From Primulina eburnea (taxonomy: Eukaryota > Streptophyta > Magnoliopsida > Lamiales > Gesneriaceae), in NCBI RefSeq assembly GCF_022965805.1, contig NC_133109.1, positions 8,409,869 to 8,473,868 of the forward strand: DNA of 64,000 nt. Reading direction: 5' to 3'. Of the stretch, positions 27,208 through 38,785 are shown piece by piece (the stretch's first letter is position 1; the number at the start of each line of letters is the position of its first letter). Below the pieces are notes generated by a model. It was given only the letters and a program-made list of their open reading frames with translations, searched no databases and had not been told where the DNA came from. Position numbers and translations under genes: made by a program.

Positions 27208-28122
27208 GAAGTCTGGATGATCTCGCAGACTTTCCTATCTTAATGCATGAATACACAATCTGTAAACAAGCATAATCATCTTAATGCAATGCAACATGAT
27301 CTGTAAACAAAGCATAATTAGATAAAACATAAACAAGAATATAGTATGTGATTTATTGGGCAACTCAAGGATGATTTCGATTGAGTTGTTTCTTCCCGAA
27401 TATCACATGAATTATACCTTTATCTTCCCCGTTTGAGGAAGACGAAGTCTCGAAGTCCAGTCTGTCCATATCCGATCTGAAATGACAATAACAAATATAC
27501 TGTATCAATGTATAATTCAATTCACAATCTGTTCTGGTCACTACTCGACTCAGTACATAATCTGACAATATCTGAACAAAATACCATCTGATTCATATCA
27601 ACAATCTCTTGATATAATCTAAATCATATCTGAATCTGATCAATCTAATTTAACTGATGTTTCAACGGCATAATAACACAATCTTGTAATCCCGTCATTC
27701 TTAACATCACCATATCATACAGAATTCATAATATATCTCAGTACAATCTATAACTCAATATATGTACACTCTGAATCAATAATAACACAATTCTGATATC
27801 AAATCTAAATCAAATCATTTCTGAAAATCGTACAAATTCCATAAACAGTCTGTTTCTAAATCTGACTTCAATTCTATAATATCTACGGTAGTATAAACAC
27901 CATATCTGAATTCTATTCAATTCTGACAACATCATAAACTCAAATCTTGTTTAAACGTAAGAAAACTTACGTCTAGTTGTAGCCTGTGTTGATACAAACA
28001 CAGTACCGAAGTCGGATTTCAATTCAGATAGACGAATCGCTCGTAAATTGAATTCTAAAATCTCGAACTCCAATTCCTTAAAATCTCTCGGTTCTTCCCT
28101 TTGAATTCTGAGGCAGTTTTGC

Positions 28123-28128
<6 letters not shown>

Positions 28129-28154
<26 letters not shown>
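28129..28154. repeat. (AT)n microsatellite in M 3' LTR
   Basis: About 26 nt of alternating AT. The same tract in the 5' LTR (56303-56367) is about 65 nt, so it changed length after insertion. Confidence 0.95.
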
Positions 28155-28201
28155 CTCCGTGACATGCAAGACGGCAAGTGGCAATCTAGCAATTCGCATG
28201 C

Positions 28202-28412
28202 CGCGCGCATATGCGCGCATTGTCTCGGCGCATATGCGCCCAAAGTTCTGGACTCGCCGCGCATATGCGCGCTACTCTCCCGCGCATATGCGCCCGAGTC
28301 ACTGGACGTGCCGCGCATATGCGCGCTGTCAAGTCGCGCATATGCGCGAAGGGTTCGGTCTTGCTCGCGCATCTCTCGCGCACTTCAACGCGCATGTGCG
28401 CCATCTCTTCTT
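28202..28412 (-). repeat. GCGCATATGCGC palindrome cluster (M, 3' LTR)
   Basis: Six GCGCATATGCGC palindromes and one GCGCATGTGCGC variant, 20-45 bp apart, in the upstream part of the LTR. Open frames rich in R-I-C-A-H across it are shadows of the repeat and not proteins. Confidence 0.9.
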
Positions 28413-28552
28413 TGCACACACAATATCAAATCATCTTTTGACTTTTCGGTCCACTTCGTTCCGTCTATAATCATATTGTTTATCACCAATAAATTATAAT
28501 AATTCTCATCAAATCATTTCGGATTAACATGATATATTTCTCGGGCCTTACA

Positions 28553-28567
28553 TTTCTCCCCCTCTTA
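28553..28567 (-). other. Polypurine tract of M
   Basis: On the minus strand AAGAGGGGGAGAAA abuts the TGTAAGG start of the 3' LTR, the expected primer position for plus-strand DNA synthesis. The same tract precedes the 3' LTRs of P1 and P2. Confidence 0.9.
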
Positions 28568-28572
28568 GATCT

Positions 28573-28590
28573 GAGTTCGTCCTCGAACTC
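28573..28590 (-). other. Conserved hairpin next to polypurine tract (M)
   Basis: Perfect 7-bp arms GAGTTCG and CGAACTC around a 4-nt loop, a few bases from the polypurine tract. The same arms occur at the same place in P1 and P2. Confidence 0.8.
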
Positions 28591-30799
28591 ACAAGTAATC
28601 AATTCCGATCGATCAGAAGAAATGCATAACTGAGTTTAACATCCAAACTCGTTTTACTAACATCATTGTAAGGTGTATTTCTGATTCCAATCTGAAATCA
28701 AAATTCAAGAATTATAATATCATAATCCTTTTTCAACTCGTTCTAGCCGAATCAATCCCGCATTACTGGCTATACACGATCCGTATATGCCAATCTGCAG
28801 TCTATAACCAACAACACCACCTGTAGTTGTTATCCCATCGGTCTATCCCAATCTAGGACATAATCAATCTTCATTTTCCAATACCAAACGTCATCATCCG
28901 ACATTGGTTTCTTAAATCTGTCCCTTCGGAACTATTTCAATAACTATTGTCATACAGTAAGTCACACACAATGACAATAATCTATATAAACTAGTACTAA
29001 CATCTAGTACTAAAGCTCTACAAATATCTGTCAATATCTGGTAACTACACCCTGACTATCTGTCAATCTTTCTGATTATCTGCCAATCTGTAATAAATTT
29101 GCACAAGAGAGCTTATGATATAGTCTATCACAAGTACAACTCCATCAAAATCACAATCTGATATCATCTAATTCAATATTTAATCCATCTGATTATTTCT
29201 TTGACATCGATCTATGTCATCTAGTTCTGTTTGTACGTAATCTGGTACAAACTGATAGATATAGATCGAGAAATCTGTCAATCATCCTCATATCATATCA
29301 AAATCTAAAGGAAATGGCTATAATGTCATTACAAAAACCATAGAAATGTATTCCCATTTCTATTCAGAAATATACATATTCTATAACAAATCTTCTGATT
29401 TCTATCTTTTTGTCTTCTTCTGTTAGCAATTCAGACTTGTCAGTATAATTTCTGCCAACATTTCTGTACACATTCTGTTATAACTGATCTGATCTGTTTA
29501 TATCACGACTGTCTGTTCGAATAACGTACATTCACAATCATCTGAATGGCAAATGAATCCACTACTATGCGGTTCTGACACTATCTGTGAGTTCAGATTC
29601 GAACTATCCTGTATAAACAAATCAGTAAATAATCATAAATTAAAGAAGAAATACCTACCTGGTATTCGGTTCTGACTACAGATATCAAAATCTGTAAACA
29701 ATTCTGAAACATTCTGATATCATAACAGAATCAATCTGATACAAACACCAAACCACATATCTGTTACTGTAGGTGTACTCTGTTCTGATTATCTTTTCAA
29801 AATACAATTCTGAATAGTCTGATCACATTTCTGAACTGTTTACACGAATCTGTATCAAACACTGACTCAAACAACAGTAATATCAAATAAGATTCGAAAT
29901 AAAAACAACCTATACAATCTAGTGAGTTTAAGAAAACTCATAAAACAGCAAGTTCTGGCAACTGTTAATTCTGATTGACTGATAAATCTTCACACTGCCC
30001 AGATCAACTGCTATATCTCATCTGCAAATAGAGTATGCTTCCAAACAATATAAGATTTCTCAAATACTGATTTAGAACAATAACAATACTGAGCAGATAT
30101 AAAGCGATAAGCGAATAAGATAGTCTGCAGATAATAACTTTCTGACATGTCTGACATCTGCTAATGCTGACATTTCTGATACCGCATATTCTGAATGAAA
30201 ACCTGTATCAATAATTGCATTTGGATCCATACTTGACCCATTTCTGTATACCATAATCATAAAGATAACAAGGATAATTCTTTAGAATACCCCTGAACAC
30301 ATAATCTGACAATCTAGAAACAGAACTGAAATGTCTTCAAGAGAAATACGTAATTAACTGGATTCTTTAGCCCATACTTTAATCTGTCAATTCTTTCAAT
30401 TCATTCTGATATAACACACATCTGACATCCTATCTAGGCCAATACCAGTCAACTATTAGATTACTAGCACATCTGTTACTGCTAGACTCGATTTCAGTGG
30501 ATCTACTGAGTACATAAGAATGCTATCTGTTCCTTTCTGTACTAATCGAGTCATAAACAGTACAATGATCTAAGGACTTCTGGATCTAGAATCCTCATTT
30601 ATCATCTATATCTGGTCTTAATCTTACCCTTCTGGAACACATTCTACGATATTTCTGTACTTGTTTAGCATATATATATCAATAATGAAATCAAAATCAT
30701 ATAACACAAGTACATCATAATCTGGTCCCCATTTCATTCTTATCTAACTGTAGTAGCTAATATGTCACAGAAATCTCTGCTATCAATACATTCCTCCAC
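28591..30799 (-). mobile_element. Element M, non-coding 3' interior
   Basis: AT-rich DNA with many CTGA, TCTGT and CTGAT words and stops in all frames; no pol motif can be found. Several stretches match the P1 interior on the other strand: DNA near 29290-29370 corresponds to 43026-43100, and DNA near 29540-29700 corresponds to 34200-34360. It ends at the P1 insertion, target site TCCAC at 30795-30799. Confidence 0.75.
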
Positions 30800-30972
30800 T
30801 GTAATGCCCGGAAATTTAATTACCGTAATCTGAAATGATTTGGATATGATTACTGTAATCAGAGATTAATTCGGAATGATTTATTGAATTAATCGAGATG
30901 ATTATAGACGGGACGCGTTCTTGTTAGATTTTGAAAGGAAGAATATTGCGTGTGCGTGACTCGAAGGTCTCG

Positions 30973-31256
30973 CGCATATGCGCGAGAAGTGTACGCGCAT
31001 ATGCGCGAGCCATGCGAGAAGCCAAGGGAGAAATCCAGAAATTTTGGCGCACATGCGCGGTGTAAGTGCGCGCACATGCGCGGCAAGGCCAGAACCAGTG
31101 GCGCATATGCGCGAGTAGAGTGGCGCATATGCGCGGGAGGGCCAGAAGTGGTGGCGCATATGCGCGGAATTAATGGCGCATATGCGCGAGTAGCATTCTC
31201 GCCGAGACAGTAGGTCTCGCGCATATGCGCGAGTAGTGGCCGCGCATATGCGCGAG
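30973..31256 (+). repeat. GCGCATATGCGC palindrome cluster (P1, 5' LTR)
   Basis: Eight GCGCATATGCGC and two GCGCACATGCGC copies spaced about 20-45 bp apart, about 170-460 bp into the LTR. Flanking bases are often TCGCGC and GCGCGAG, which extend the palindrome. Confidence 0.92.
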
Positions 31257-32243
31257 ACGTGCTGCGTGAAGAAGTATGCCACGTTTTTCTACATGCATGG
31301 AGTATATATATATACATATAACAAGCGTCTCTCATTCAGAATAGCAAAGGAAATCGACAAGTTTGGGGGAAAGCTTTGTTCTTTTTCTTCGAAATCGATT
31401 TGCGAGTAAACCGTCTATCTGAATTGAAATCCGACTTCGGTACTGTATTCCTATCAACGCAGGCTACACAAGGACGCAAGTTTTATTACGTTTAGACAAG
31501 ATTTGAATTTATGATGTTGTTAGAATTGAATATGATTCAGATATGGTGTTTCTACTACCGTAGATATTGTAGAATTGAAGTCAGATTTAGAAATAGACTG
31601 GTTATGGCATTGTTATGAATTTTAGAGTTGATTGATTGAGATTGCTATCAGAATTATGCTGTTATTCATTTTACAAGGTACAGATACTGAAGTTATAGAT
31701 TGTACTGAGATTTATTAGGAATTCTGGTAGTGTAATTGTGATGTTAAGACTGACGGGATTACAAGACTGTAGTGTTATGCCGTCCAAACATCAGTTGGTA
31801 CAGATTGATCAGATTCAGTCTTAGTTTCTGTTATCTTGTAATATGGTTGATACGAATCAGATTATAGTTTATTCAGTTATTAACCAGACAGATGTTGAAT
31901 TGGATTACACATTGATACAGTGTATTGGTTATTGTCATTTCAGATCAGATATGGACAAGTTTGACTTCGAGACTTCGTCTTCCTCAGACGGGGAAGATAA
32001 AGGTATAATGCATGTGATATTCGGGAAGTCCCAACTCAAATGAAATCTCATTTGAGTTTCCCAACAAAATCACATACTAGACTGTTGTCTATATTTTATT
32101 ATATTTATGCTTTGATTATAGAATTGTATTCATATGTAGGAGATTATTGTCATATTCAGCTATGAATATGATTATGCTTTGTTTACAGATTTCTATTCAT
32201 TGCATTTAAGATAGGAAAGTCTTGACAGCCATTGTCAGACTTC

Positions 32244-32733
32244 TAGACGTTCGGTGTATCTCAACTTAGGAGTAGCCATTACTCCTATTGCCAGCCGTTG
32301 ATACAGCTCGGACCGAAGTCTAGGAATAAGACGTACAGCACCTCGATTGGTAGGGTAGGTGACAGCCTGTGACGTCTTATTCACCCCGGGATCCCTAGAG
32401 TTATAGTTGAGTCGAGTCTAGACATGATTTGATTAGGACTGCATGCACCTATGGATGTGGCTCCTAGATCATGGGACCCATCGTTATTGTTTCAGTTGTG
32501 CTAGCATGTCTTTATGATTTAGATTGGTTATATGCATGTTTAGCTGATTTGAAGTGCATGCTTATTGTGATTAGATTTCGTAGCTTATGAAATCTAATGT
32601 TTTGATTTTATTCGTGACAGCATGTTTCATGAATTATTTTATGTATATACATGTTTACCATGTTTTATACTGGGATTTATTCTCACCGGAGTTATCCGGC
32701 TGTTGTCTTGTTTTGTATGTGTGCATGACAACA
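32244..32733 (+). other. Conserved LTR stem-loop module (P1, 5' LTR)
   Basis: Four stem-loops can be drawn. (1) TAGACGTTCGGT (32244-32255) with ACCGAAGTCTA (32312-32322), continued inward by GTATC with GATAC and enclosing a perfect hairpin AGGAGTA/TACTCCT. (2) GAATAAGACGT (32324-32334) with ACGTCTTATTC (32372-32382). (3) CCGGA/TCCGG around GTTA (32686-32699, after CTCA). (4) TGTTGTCTTG (32701-32710) with CATGACAACA (32724-32733). The same layout occurs in P2, M and R with compensating base changes, which argues for a selected structure. The role is unknown; RNA packaging, dimerisation, strand transfer or transcript 3' end formation are all possible. Confidence 0.78.
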
Positions 32734-33017
32734 GGTGGGGCTGGATCAGGGTCAAGATGATGATGAGAGAAGACGAGTGTAGCGTGGTGATTCCGGACTT
32801 ACAGTAGACTTGGTTTTATTACTGGACTTTAGTAGTTGAACCTTAAATTAGCTTGTTGTACTTTAATACTGAAATGTATTTTATACAGACATGTATAGTA
32901 TTTAGATTCCATTACCTTCCGCAGTTATATCTTAAAACGAAAAATTTTTAGACCCTGTTTTATCTTAATTGATAATTAAATCCCAAAGATGATTAGCGTC
33001 CGGGTCCCCACAACAGG

Positions 33018-33029
33018 TGGTATCAGAGC
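33018..33029 (+). other. Primer binding site of P1
   Basis: TGGTATCAGAGC, complementary to the 3' end of initiator tRNA-Met, five bases after the LTR end. Confidence 0.95.
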
Positions 33030-33431
33030 CATAGATCCTTTAGGAGAAGATAATCAGAGACTATAGTTCCTTTAGTGATAGATTCTTTTAGATATAGATC
33101 TTTTAGACGGAGATAGTCAGAACTGATAGATCTTTTAGACTGAGTTAGATTGAGATAGAAGAGATTGAGCGGGGTAGATGAATTTTCTTTCCTTGCATGT
33201 GTGTGCTAGCATGAGATTGATTCTAATGTTGATTGACATTGTGTGCTAGCATGAGACTATGTGTTACTGCTTTAAGATACATGTCTACCTGACTATTTGA
33301 TTTAAATTGGTATCCTGTATTCTTGAGGATGAATCAGATCGGATTCATGATCAGCAGTAAGATGATCATGATCAGAAAAAGATTGGCACAGATTTGCAGT
33401 ATTGGGTTACTAATGTTTTTGGTAATCAGAT
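33030..33431 (+). mobile_element. Element P1, untranslated leader
   Basis: Purine-rich, with TTTAGA and AGATAG words and two GTGTGCTAGCATGAGA-like repeats (near 33206 and 33242). No coding sequence seen. The M leader contains the same words on the other strand. Confidence 0.7.
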
Positions 33432-34056
33432 ATACCTCCCCGAAGGATTTTGGAAACAGGCAGTACTTCGTATGAGCAGACATATATACCAGAACCGCAG
33501 ATAGATGTGTCAGCGACTCCGATGGAAACCAAGTTGGCAGAATTTCAGTTATTTCAGCCGCCGATTCTGAGTGGTACAGAGACGCCTGAAACGTGTCAGC
33601 ACTGGGTTGAGGACATAGAGATATTGTTTGATTTACTGGATTGTACAGATGACCAAAGAGTTAAATTGGTATTTCACCAATTACAAGAGGCTGCCAGAAG
33701 TTGGTGGATTACAATCAAAAGAGTATTAGCACTACGTGGTACTGTGATCACGTGGGAAGTCTTCAAGACTGAATTCTATCAAAAATTTTCTCCGCCTCGT
33801 ACCAAGAAGACAAGAAAGCAGAATTTGAGAATTTAAGTCAAGGTCAATTGAATATTGATGATTATGCTGCTAAATTTTCTACTCTGTTGCGTTTTGCTCC
33901 TCATATGGCTAGGGATGATGAAGCTGTAGTGAATCAATTCATTAGAGGATTGAATTCGGAGATAGTTGCATTCATGAATCTACAGCGACCCTATCACTTT
34001 GCTGATGTCTTGAGTAAAGCAAAGAGAGCAGAAGAGAGTCTGATTCGACAATTAAC
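33432..34056 (+). pseudogene. Broken gag of P1
   Basis: Retrotransposon gag domain related to that of P2 and R (for example the VKLVFHQLQEAARSWW stretch and NQFIRGLNSEI). The codon aligned with the MPPRR start of P2 and R is ATA (33432-33434), so the normal start is missing; the first in-frame ATG is at 33522. A frameshift near 33800 leaves 33450-33836 in one frame and 33848-34056 in another. Similarity ends near 34056, before any zinc knuckle. It is very unlikely to make a working Gag. Confidence 0.85.
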
Positions 34057-34536
34057 GAGGTTGTGTGTGAATCAGTGTAATACAGTTTATTGTAAACAGT
34101 TGAAATCAGAGCAGAGTATCGTTTACAGTAACAGATATGTGACTTTGTGTTTGTATCAGACAGACTACTTCTATTGTGTGATGTCAGAATGTTTCAGAAT
34201 TATTTATAACTTTTGATATGGGTAGTCAGAGCCGAATGCCAGGTAGGTATTTCTTCATTATTTTATAACTGATTGTGTATACCGGATAGTTCGAATCTGA
34301 AGTCACAAGTAGTGTCAGAAATGCACCACAGGGGATTCAGTTTTCATTCAGATATTTCAGAATGTATGATACTCGAACAAATAGTGTTGGTATAGACAGA
34401 TTTGATCAGTTATAACAGAATTTGTACCGAAAGGTTGGTAAAAATGGTACTGATATGTCTGGATCGCTAACAAAAGAAGCCCGAAAGCTAGGAATCAGAA
34501 GATTATTACCGACTTAGTATAATCCTGAATAGAAAT
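34057..34536 (+). mobile_element. Element P1, non-coding interior before P2
   Basis: No protein similarity. It matches the non-coding interior of M (near 29540-29800, opposite strand). It ends with GAAAT (34532-34536), the target site of P2. Confidence 0.75.
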
Positions 34537-34630
34537 TGTAAGGCTCGAGAATTATCGATACTATTGATGTTGGAATTGTAGAGATAATAATGCACAATTA
34601 TGAGATTTTAAGCAGCAGGGCCGAAGCCAC

Positions 34631-34858
34631 ACCGCACCCGCGGTGTTAAGGATACAGCACCCGCGGTGCATTGAGAGGAAATTAGTGAAATTGTGCGAAC
34701 AGACACCGCACCCGCGGTGGTAGCGCGACCGCACCCGCGGTGTGAGACCGCACCCGCGGTCATGTAAAGACCGCACCCGCGGTCATTGAATTTCAGGAAA
34801 TAAAATGTCGCCGTGAGCATAGCGCACCCGCGCTCTTGAGACACCGCACCCGCGGTCT
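34631..34858 (+). repeat. ACCGCACCCGCGGT hairpin-repeat cluster (P2, 5' LTR)
   Basis: Seven GCACCCGCGGT copies, most in the longer form ACCGCACCCGCGGT, plus one GCACCCGCGCT variant. Arms ACCGC and GCGGT surround ACCC. The 3' LTR has one copy fewer. Confidence 0.9.
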
Positions 34859-34903
34859 GCATGCGAGATTGCCATCTTTGATTTTCGTAGTGACACATGG
34901 CAT

Positions 34904-34912
34904 GGTATATAT
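34904..34912 (+). promoter_or_regulatory. Possible TATA box of P2 5' LTR
   Basis: TATATATA directly downstream of the GC-rich cluster and about 370 bp into the LTR; the same stretch is at about 41581-41589 in the 3' LTR. Position fits a U3 promoter, but nothing else in the sequence confirms the transcription start. Confidence 0.4.
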
Positions 34913-35690
34913 ATACTTTGGATTGACACTTCATTTGCATGTTTTCAGAGTGAGAGAACCGAGAGCTTGCAAGGAGAGTTTCCATTTCCTTCAACCTAGA
35001 AATTGTGGTTTTGAATGAGTTTATGCTCCGATTTTAATTCCGAGTAGAGATTATTGTTTCTTACCCCAAGAGCTATCAAAGGATGTAAGTTTCTTACATT
35101 TCCAGCATGTTTCGAAATTCAGGTGTTGGAGAATTTACGATTTTATTGAAAGAATGCGTTCTTGATAGTATGAGCATCGTAGAAACGTTACCGGATTGAT
35201 TTTCAGATACCATATGCTATACGTTCGAATTTCCAGCATGTATATCGATACTGATTGGAAGAATTGAGCATGTTATATGGTGTTTTGATGAGTATATTAT
35301 GAAGATTATGAGTTGTGGCTATTGTATATATTGTGTTGTTATTGAGTTGACCGGTACCGAGAATTACGCCGTTACGCCGTCAAATTGTATTGAAACTGAT
35401 TTCAGCTATGTTTATTGAGTTGTTTGAGATGTATATTGATAGAGTGCACCTTGAGTATGCCATTTCAGATTTGTATTGGCTACTTGGTATTCGAGTTTCG
35501 GTACGACACAGACAGTGCGACAAGAAAGGTATAATTCATGTGGTCACGGGATTGCACAACTCGATTCAGATTTGATACGAGTTTCTCTAAATCACATACT
35601 AGATTGTTATTACCTTTGATTATGTAATGTCTTGTTTATTGATTTATATTCGAGTCCTGAGATAGGAGAGATTGGCAGACTTGCCAAAAC

Positions 35691-36044
35691 TAGACGTTTC
35701 GGTGTATCGACGCATAGGAGCAGATTTGCTATATGTGTAGACCCTCGATACAGAGTTGACCGAAGCCTAGGAATAAGACGTACCGTCGCCCCGAGTGGTT
35801 GGGTAGGTGACAGACCGTCTTATTCACACCGGGATCCCTAGATTAGAAATGAGTCGAGTCAAGATTTGAATGTTGAATACAGATTTGTATTCTTCTACAT
35901 GTTTAGATTTATATTCATGTTACTTGATTTAGGTTATGCATTTGTATATGATATTTACATTGCATGCATCCATGTTTTATACTGAGATATGTTCTCACCG
36001 GAGTTATCCGGCTGTTGTTGTGTCTGTATGTGTGCATGGCAACA
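35691..36044 (+). other. Conserved LTR stem-loop module (P2, 5' LTR)
   Basis: Outer arms CTAGACGTTTCGGT and ACCGAAGCCTAG, then a perfect GTATCGA/TCGATAC continuation and a small inner AGCA/TGCT hairpin unlike that of P1. The second hairpin is GAATAAGACG with CGTCTTATTC. CCGGA/TCCGG is kept. The last hairpin TGTTGTTGTG (36013-36022) with CATGGCAACA (36035-36044) pairs with wobble positions where R has perfect pairing. Confidence 0.75.
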
Positions 36045-36354
36045 GGTGGGGCAGGATCAGGGTCACGACGAGGATGAGAGAGTTGATAGCGTGGAGATCT
36101 CGGGCGTGGAAAATTCCTAGTGTTTCCTACTAGACTTGTAGCACTTATGTTGGTAGTTGTTATTGAACAATAGTATATGTTTGTACGCACAGACTTGTAT
36201 GTACATTACGTTGTTTAATTCCTATCGAGATATGTTATGCTTTAGTTATTGCATTTGAGTTAATGTTTAAAGCAAATTTTTGACCCACATTTTTGAACAA
36301 AGATCCAATTAAATCCCAAAAGAATTGAGTTAGAGCCCGGGTCCCCACAACAGG

Positions 36355-36366
36355 TGGTATCAGAGC
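36355..36366 (+). other. Primer binding site of P2
   Basis: TGGTATCAGAGC five bases after the 5' LTR end. Confidence 0.95.
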
Positions 36367-36607
36367 AGTAGGTTCTGTAGACTGAAATAGAATAGAATGA
36401 GCGGGGTAGATCGAGTCATCTTCCTTGCTTTTGAGATGCTAGCATGCTTTATTGCTTTCCCTATTATATGTTGTGTTGTATTATCTGAATTGATTTACAG
36501 CATTTCAAGCCTGAATCAGAACCGATTCTCGATCAGAGGTATATGATCAGAGGAGGGCTGAGACAGATGATATTGGTTGAGTACTAATCAGTTTTATGAT
36601 CAGATTT

Positions 36608-38785
36608 ATGCCGCCTAGACGAGTGCCACAGCCAGAGCAGGGTAGCACGTCCGGTGTACAGATGGATGTTACCGCTACGCCGATGGAAACCTTATTGAAG
36701 AGATTTCAGTCTTTCCATCCGCCTACCCTGAAGGGCACAGAGAGTGCAGTAGAGTGCGAGAGTTGGCTCGATGATATCAAGATGTTGTTTGAGTCTTTGG
36801 CTTACACTGACGAACGACGTGTGAAGTTGATAGGACATCAGATGCAAGAAGTTGCTAAGAGCTGGTGGTTGACTACGAAGAGAGCCTTGGAACACCGAGG
36901 CATTGATATCACGTGGAAAGTTTTCAAGGATGAGTTCTATCAGCGCTTCTTCCCCGTTTCCTACCGGAAAGATAAGGGAGCTGAATTTGCGAATCTGAAG
37001 CAGGGACAGTGGAACATCGAGGAGTATGTGGCTAAATTTTCTGCATTGCTACGATTTGCACCGCATGTGGCCGGAAACGACGAGGCAGTGGCCGATCAGT
37101 TCATCAACGGGCTGAATCCCGATGTCTTTACCTTGGTAAACACGGGCCGGCCTAGTACTTTTTCGGAGGCACTGAACCGAGCGAAGGGAGCAGAGGCTGG
37201 CTTGATCAGGCAGCGAGGGGTTTCCTACGGTGTTCAGGGGCAGAGACCGCCACAGCCTACTACCGTACAGTTTCCACCACCTCCTCCTCGTTTTGACAGC
37301 GGAGCTAGTGGTAGTGGTAAGAAGGACTTTCTGAAGGCTAAGGGCAGACAGTTTAAGAAATCCGGAAGCAGTTCATCGAGTTCGAGTGGATCTCGACAGA
37401 GAGGTCAGGGGTCAGATTATAGTGGCGCATACTGTGGTTCGTGCGGAGGGCGACATGCGACGGAGCAGTGTCAAGGAGTTATGGGACGCTGCAACATCTG
37501 TAGGCAACAGGGACACTTCGCCAGAGTTTGTCCCCAGAGAGGTGCACAACGATTCCAGAGCACAGGATCATTAGCACCAGCGCCACAGATGGAGAGACAG
37601 GCATCCTCTGTGCACTCTTTTCAGCCACCCTCCACACAGACCCAGCAGAGACCAGGAGGTAGTCAGACTGTGAGTCAGCCTCCCAGACAGCAGGCACGTG
37701 TTTTTGCCCTGACCGAGGAGCAGGCGCAGGAGGCGCCAGATGACGTCATTGCAGGTAGCTGTTTTCTTTGCGGTTATCCTGCATATGTGTTGATTGACAC
37801 AGGTGCATCTCATACATTCATCTCTGAACATTTTGCATTGAGACATGCATTGCCTGTTGAGTCGATGTCTACAGTAGTGTCTATAGCTTCTCCGTTGGGA
37901 AGTGGTTTGATATCTGTGACTACTGTTAGACACTGTATGCTTCAGTTTGAGGGGCATGAGATTGATCTTGATTATGTAGTACTTGGTTTAGCTGATTTTG
38001 ACTGTATAGTTGGCATAGACATGTTGACCAAGTACAGGGCCACTGTAGATTGTTTCCACAAGATTGTCAGATTCAGACCCGAAATGACAGAGGAGTGGAA
38101 ATTCTACGGCAAGGGTTCCAGATCTCGGATTCCCTTAGTATCTGCTCTGACTATGAGTAGATTGCTTCAGAGAGGAGCAGAGGGCTTTCTTGTATATTCA
38201 GTAGATCTACTGAAGTCGAGCCCAGCATTGGCAGATTTGCCAGTGGTTTGCGAGTTTGCAGATGTTTTTCCTGATGAGATTCCAGGGTTGCCTCCGGTTC
38301 GAGAGGTTGATTTCAGCATAGATCTTATGCCCGGTTCTGTTCCTATTTCGAGAGCTCCGTATAGGATGGCGCCGATAGAACTGAAAGAGTTGAAAGCACA
38401 GTTGGAGGATCTTCTGTCCAAGGGATATATCAGACCCAGTGTATCTCCTTGGGGTGCTCCGGTGCTTTTCGTTAGAAAGAAAGATGGTTCGATGGGACTA
38501 TGTATTGATTACAGACAGTTGAACAAGGCAACAGTGAAGAACAAATATCCTTTGCCTCGCATCGACGATCTGTTTGACCAGTTACAGGGATCTTCGGTAT
38601 ATTCGAAGATTGATTTGAGATCAGGGTATCATCAGCTCAGAGTTAGAGACGCTGATATTCCGAAGACTGCATTCCGAACCAGGTATGGGCATTACGAGTT
38701 TATTGTTATGCCTTTCGGTTTGACGAATGCACCAGCGGTTTTCATGAGTTTGATGAACCGCATTTTTCAGAGATATTTAGATTAA
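36608..38785 (+). pseudogene. P2 gag-protease-reverse transcriptase part, ends at in-frame stop
   Basis: I place the start at the ATG of [10 protein letters not shown] (36608) because R and O begin the same way; another ATG lies four codons upstream. From this start: gag domain about residues 40-200, a serine-rich linker, CCHC zinc knuckle C295-C298-H303-C308 preceded by a second Cys-His cluster (CGSCGGRH), aspartic protease DTG at 397-399, and reverse transcriptase from about residue 585. The frame stops at a TAA (38783-38785) inside the reverse transcriptase, just before the catalytic FIDD, and resumes in the same frame. The stop looks like a single point lesion because the flanking family sequence is continuous. 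Product if read: capsid protein, protease and part of the polymerase. Confidence 0.93.

Larger units (their letters stand above)
26428..28552 (-). mobile_element. Element M, 3' LTR
   Basis: 2125 bp. On the minus strand it begins TGTAAGGCCCGAG and ends GTCCCCACA. It is nearly identical to the 5' LTR at 54603-56765; the visible length difference comes mainly from an (AT)n tract. It contains the conserved stem-loop module and a GCGCATATGCGC cluster. No coding sequence. Confidence 0.93.
30800..33012 (+). mobile_element. Element P1, 5' LTR
   Basis: Begins TGTAATGCCCGGAAATT and ends GGGTCCCCACA, followed at once by the primer site leader. It holds a palindrome cluster (30973-31256), the conserved stem-loop module (32244-32733) and no credible coding frame. 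Confidence 0.94.
34537..36349 (+). mobile_element. Element P2, 5' LTR
   Basis: 1813 bp, begins TGTAAGGCTCGAG and ends GGGTCCCCACA. It has a GC-rich hairpin cluster in its first 330 bp and the stem-loop module at 35691-36044. A TATATATA stretch near 34904-34912 shortly after the cluster is a possible core promoter. The small open frames across the LTR are duplicated in the 3' LTR and have no family similarity. Confidence 0.94.

Noticed and set aside
28055..28499. Overlapping frames on both strands rich in R-I-C-A-H or A-Y-A-R residues (also near 30889, 43854, 56253 and 60265)
   Set aside because: Produced by the GCGCATATGCGC palindrome, which is open in many frames; not conserved as protein.
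30973..31256. Regularly spaced short palindromes as a CRISPR-like array
   Set aside because: Spacers are irregular, spacer-like sequence is shared between copies, the context is a plant LTR, and no cas-like gene is present.
34836..35018. Small 60-codon frame, duplicated at 41511-41693
   Set aside because: It lies in the two LTRs of P2, has no recognisable domain and is duplicated only because the LTR is.
37571..37957. Antisense frames over P2 gag-pol (also near 57555-58163 and 62744-63732)
   Set aside because: Mirror frames of real coding sequence with no domain similarity.
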